Shown: positions 40,073-41,899 of the stretch, one piece after another
How the letters are laid out: each line of letters begins with the position of its first letter
Position numbering within the stretch: the stretch's first letter is position 1
Origin: an uncultured Fibrobacter sp.
GTDB taxonomy: Bacteria > Fibrobacterota > Fibrobacteria > Fibrobacterales > Fibrobacteraceae
Direction: 5' to 3'
Assembly: GCA_946413655.1 (NCBI GenBank)
Contig: CAMKLO010000027.1
Span: forward strand, 1-41,899
Length of the DNA: 41,899 nt
The notes under the pieces: model-generated
Databases searched by the model: none
Seen by the model: the letters and a program-made list of their open reading frames with translations, nothing else
What the model was told of the DNA's origin: nothing
Translations under genes and position numbers: made by a program

Positions 40073-40798
40073 ATGCTTCGTATCAAAAATTTGAATCTTC
40101 TCTGCAGCCGCGCTGATTTGGCTAATTTACCGGAAGGCAAATTGTTGATTAATACCATTAATGCGTTTTCGTATAACAACGCTCGTAAAGACGTGTTGTT
40201 TGAGGAAGCGTTGACGAAGGGAGATGTCCTCATTCCTGATGGAATTAGCATTGTTCGTACATGTCATTTGTTGAAAGCGAAATCTCGGCCCAAAGAACGT
40301 ATTGCAGGTTGGGATTTATTCACGTTCGAAATGCATCGCCTTAATAAAAAGGGTGGGAAGGTGATGTTCTTGGGGTCTAGTGAAAAGGTTCTTGGGTTGA
40401 TTCAAAAAAATGCAGCTTCCCGTTATCCGAATTTAGAGGTCGTGACTTATTCTCCGCCTTACAAGCCCCAGTTTACGGTTGAAGACGATTTGAATATGGT
40501 GAAGGCTATTAACGATGCCGACCCGGATTTGTTGTGGATTGGTATGACGGCACCTAAGCAAGAAAAATGGACTTATGCTAACTGGGATCGAATGAATATC
40601 CACTGCCATGTCGGCACAGTGGGGGCGGTCTTCGATTTTTTTGCAGGGACCCACAAGAGGGCGCCGGAAATTTGGCAAAAGCTGGGTTTGGAATGGCTTT
40701 ATCGATTGCTTGCAGAACCTCGCCGTATGTGGCGCCGGTATATTATAGGCAATGTGGAATTTATAAGTTTGGTTGTTCGTGAACGATTTGGCTTTTAA
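40073..40798 (+). CDS. WecG/TagA/CpsF-family glycosyltransferase
   Basis: A 241-residue enzyme of GT26 type, which adds a nucleotide-sugar-derived residue to a lipid carrier during envelope polysaccharide synthesis. Evidence: TINAFSYNNARKD, VLIPDGISIVRTCHLL, ERIAGWDLF, VMFLGSSEKVLG, DLLWIGMTAPKQEKW, VGTVGAVFDFFAGTHKRAPEIW, and GLEWLYRLLAEPRRMWRRY at the membrane-associating end. It follows gmd by 28 bases, supporting a fucose-containing polymer pathway. The exact sugar and acceptor cannot be named. A clear terminator closes the operon. Confidence 0.9.
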   Translation: MLRIKNLNLLCSRADLANLPEGKLLINTINAFSYNNARKDVLFEEALTKGDVLIPDGISIVRTCHLLKAKSRPKERIAGWDLFTFEMHRLNKKGGKVMFLGSSEKVLGLIQKNAASRYPNLEVVTYSPPYKPQFTVEDDLNMVKAINDADPDLLWIGMTAPKQEKWTYANWDRMNIHCHVGTVGAVFDFFAGTHKRAPEIWQKLGLEWLYRLLAEPRRMWRRYIIGNVEFISLVVRERFGF

Positions 40799-40805
40799 TG
40801 AAAAT

Positions 40806-40838
40806 GCCTCAGAATTACTCTGAGGCTTTAATATTTTT
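40806..40838 (+). terminator. Rho-independent terminator after the polysaccharide genes
   Basis: GCCTCAGA (40806-40813) pairs with TCTGAGGC (40819-40826), followed by TTTAATATTTTT. It can also act on the - strand after metF. Confidence 0.8.
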
Positions 40839-40860
40839 CGTTTTGTATTGATCGCTTGAG

Positions 40861-41751
40861 TTACGTCTGGAAGTTCTTCCCGAGTATCGCGGAGACGTTC
40901 TTCAGGATGCCCTCGGCGACGTCAGGCTTGTTCATGGAATAGACGTGTACGTTCGTGATGCCGTTGGCGTACAGGTCGATAATCTGGTCGGTTGCATAGA
41001 TGATACCGGCCTGCTTCATGGCGTCTGGGTCGCTACCGAACTTATCGACAAGCGACTTGAAGCGCTGCGGCATGAACGAGCCCGAGAGCTTGATGGCGCG
41101 TTCGACTTGGTTTGCGTTCGTGATGGGCATGATGCCGGGGAGCACCGGGCAGTTGACGCCGGCATCGCGGAGCTTGTACAAAAAGCTGAAGAAAAGGTTG
41201 TTGTCGAAAACCATCTGCGTCGTGAGAAAGTCTGCACCGGCTTCAACTTTTTCTTTGAGGTGTTTGATGTCTTCGGCTTGGTTCGGGCTTTCGGGGTGCT
41301 TTTCGGGGTAGCAGGCTGCACCGATGCAGAAGTCTGAATCGCTCGCCTTGAGTTCGCGGATGAGTTCAACGGCGTGGTGGTAGTCGCAGTCGCCACGGCC
41401 ATTCGCGATAAGTTCCGGCGTCAGGTCGCCACGGAGCGCCATCACGTTCTTGATGCCCGCGGCCTTCATGTCTTCGATGCGCTGGTGGATTGTATCCTTG
41501 TTGCTTGAAATGCACGTCAGGTGGGCGAGCATCGGAATGTTGAATTTGTATTTGAGGTTCTTTGCGATTTCCAGCGTGTATTGGCTGACGCCGCCGCCTG
41601 CACCGTATGTAACGCTCATGAATGCGGGATGGAGCGCTGCGATGGCTTCAGTTGCTGCTTTTACGTTCTCAAAACTCGTTTCTTTCTTCGGCGGGAACAC
41701 CTCGAAGGAGAGGCTCATCTTGTCTTGCTTCAGGATGTCGATAATCTTCAT
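40861..41751 (-). CDS. metF: 5,10-methylenetetrahydrofolate reductase
   Basis: A 296-residue FAD enzyme that makes 5-methyltetrahydrofolate for methionine synthesis or C1 metabolism. Signatures are LSFEVFPPKKETSFENV, FMSVTYGAGGG, IPMLAHLTCISSNKDTI, VMALRGDLTPE, FCIGAACYPEKHPESPN, GADFLTTQMVFDNNLFFSFL and PVLPGIMPITN. The start at 41751 is supported by a GGAG site 7 bases upstream and by family alignment; the longer frame to 41808 is rejected. I saw no S-box or other methionine riboswitch in the 150 bases upstream, although the hairpin ATTGCC-AATAAT-GGCAAT lies at 41827-41844. Confidence 0.95.
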   Translation of the reverse strand: MKIIDILKQDKMSLSFEVFPPKKETSFENVKAATEAIAALHPAFMSVTYGAGGGVSQYTLEIAKNLKYKFNIPMLAHLTCISSNKDTIHQRIEDMKAAGIKNVMALRGDLTPELIANGRGDCDYHHAVELIRELKASDSDFCIGAACYPEKHPESPNQAEDIKHLKEKVEAGADFLTTQMVFDNNLFFSFLYKLRDAGVNCPVLPGIMPITNANQVERAIKLSGSFMPQRFKSLVDKFGSDPDAMKQAGIIYATDQIIDLYANGITNVHVYSMNKPDVAEGILKNVSAILGKNFQT

Positions 41752-41896
41752 TGTATCTCCGTGCGATTCTATATCGCGCTTTTGATTTATGCAAATATTT
41801 AAATTCATGCATAAATGTAGATAAAATTGCCAATAATGGCAATGGGGAGGATGTAAAAAAACTATATTGATTTGAAAAACTCCCTGAAGGTGAAAT

Positions 41897-41899
41897 ATG
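41897..41899 (+). CDS. Possible start codon of the next gene, cut by the window edge
   Basis: The last three bases are ATG, with GAAGGTG 6 bases upstream as a ribosome site. Nothing more of the gene is visible. Confidence 0.35.

Noticed and set aside
41752..41899. Methionine riboswitch before metF
   Set aside because: The stretch is short and AT-rich, with one 6-bp hairpin and none of the conserved S-box features.

Overview
The window reads as chromosomal DNA of a Fibrobacter (Fibrobacteres), probably close to F. succinogenes. The strongest markers are two lipoproteins built from FISUMP repeats (Fib_succ_major, TIGR02145), a TIGR02147 protein (a family expanded in Fibrobacter), a secreted GH11 xylanase, and many serine-linker lipoproteins. 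Organism and functions are inferred from protein families read by eye; no database was searched. I found no rRNA gene, tRNA gene, CRISPR array or prophage.

Layout. 1-5.2 kb is an accessory zone: the end of a SpoIIE-type phosphatase, a HigBA-like toxin-antitoxin pair, three decayed genes (a winged-helix protein tail, an Rpn/PD-(D/E)XK transposase, a FISUMP fragment), an outer-membrane protein and a two-gene DUF3990 (ADP-ribosyltransferase-like) module. 5.2-9.5 kb holds a DUF4434-like exported protein, a flavin reductase, a GH11 xylanase, a HAD phosphatase and a CysZ-like membrane protein. 9.6-15.2 kb holds an ATPase/DUF234 gene behind twin inverted repeats, then two FISUMP lipoproteins with six FISUMP units in total. 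15.2-24.7 kb is mostly housekeeping: GNAT, tex behind a foldable leader, ferredoxin, argB-argD, ychF. Among them sits an exported protein followed by a 51-residue peptide gene.

24.7-27.6 kb contains a candidate small RNA with promoter and terminator, then a TIGR02147 regulator abutting a lipoprotein. 27.7-34.1 kb holds a TPR/zinc-protease, an asparaginase interrupted in frame by palindromic repeats, dtd, psd, a protein with an endonuclease III-type Fe-S motif, and two lipoproteins of unknown function. 34.1-37.5 kb holds a YtfJ-like gene behind a heptamer array, a second candidate RNA, serC and a degenerate HD-domain gene. 37.5-41.9 kb holds fcl-gmd (GDP-L-fucose synthesis) with a WecG/TagA glycosyltransferase, which fits surface polysaccharide assembly, then metF and the edge of another gene.

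The most unusual content lies in repeats and non-coding DNA: a dispersed TGTCAT-palindrome family that has entered a reading frame, ACTAGTAACT elements next to stop codons, an 80-bp tandem duplication abutting the ferredoxin stop codon, and two independent candidate RNAs. Housekeeping genes have strongly biased codon use, which produces very long antisense open frames that are not genes.
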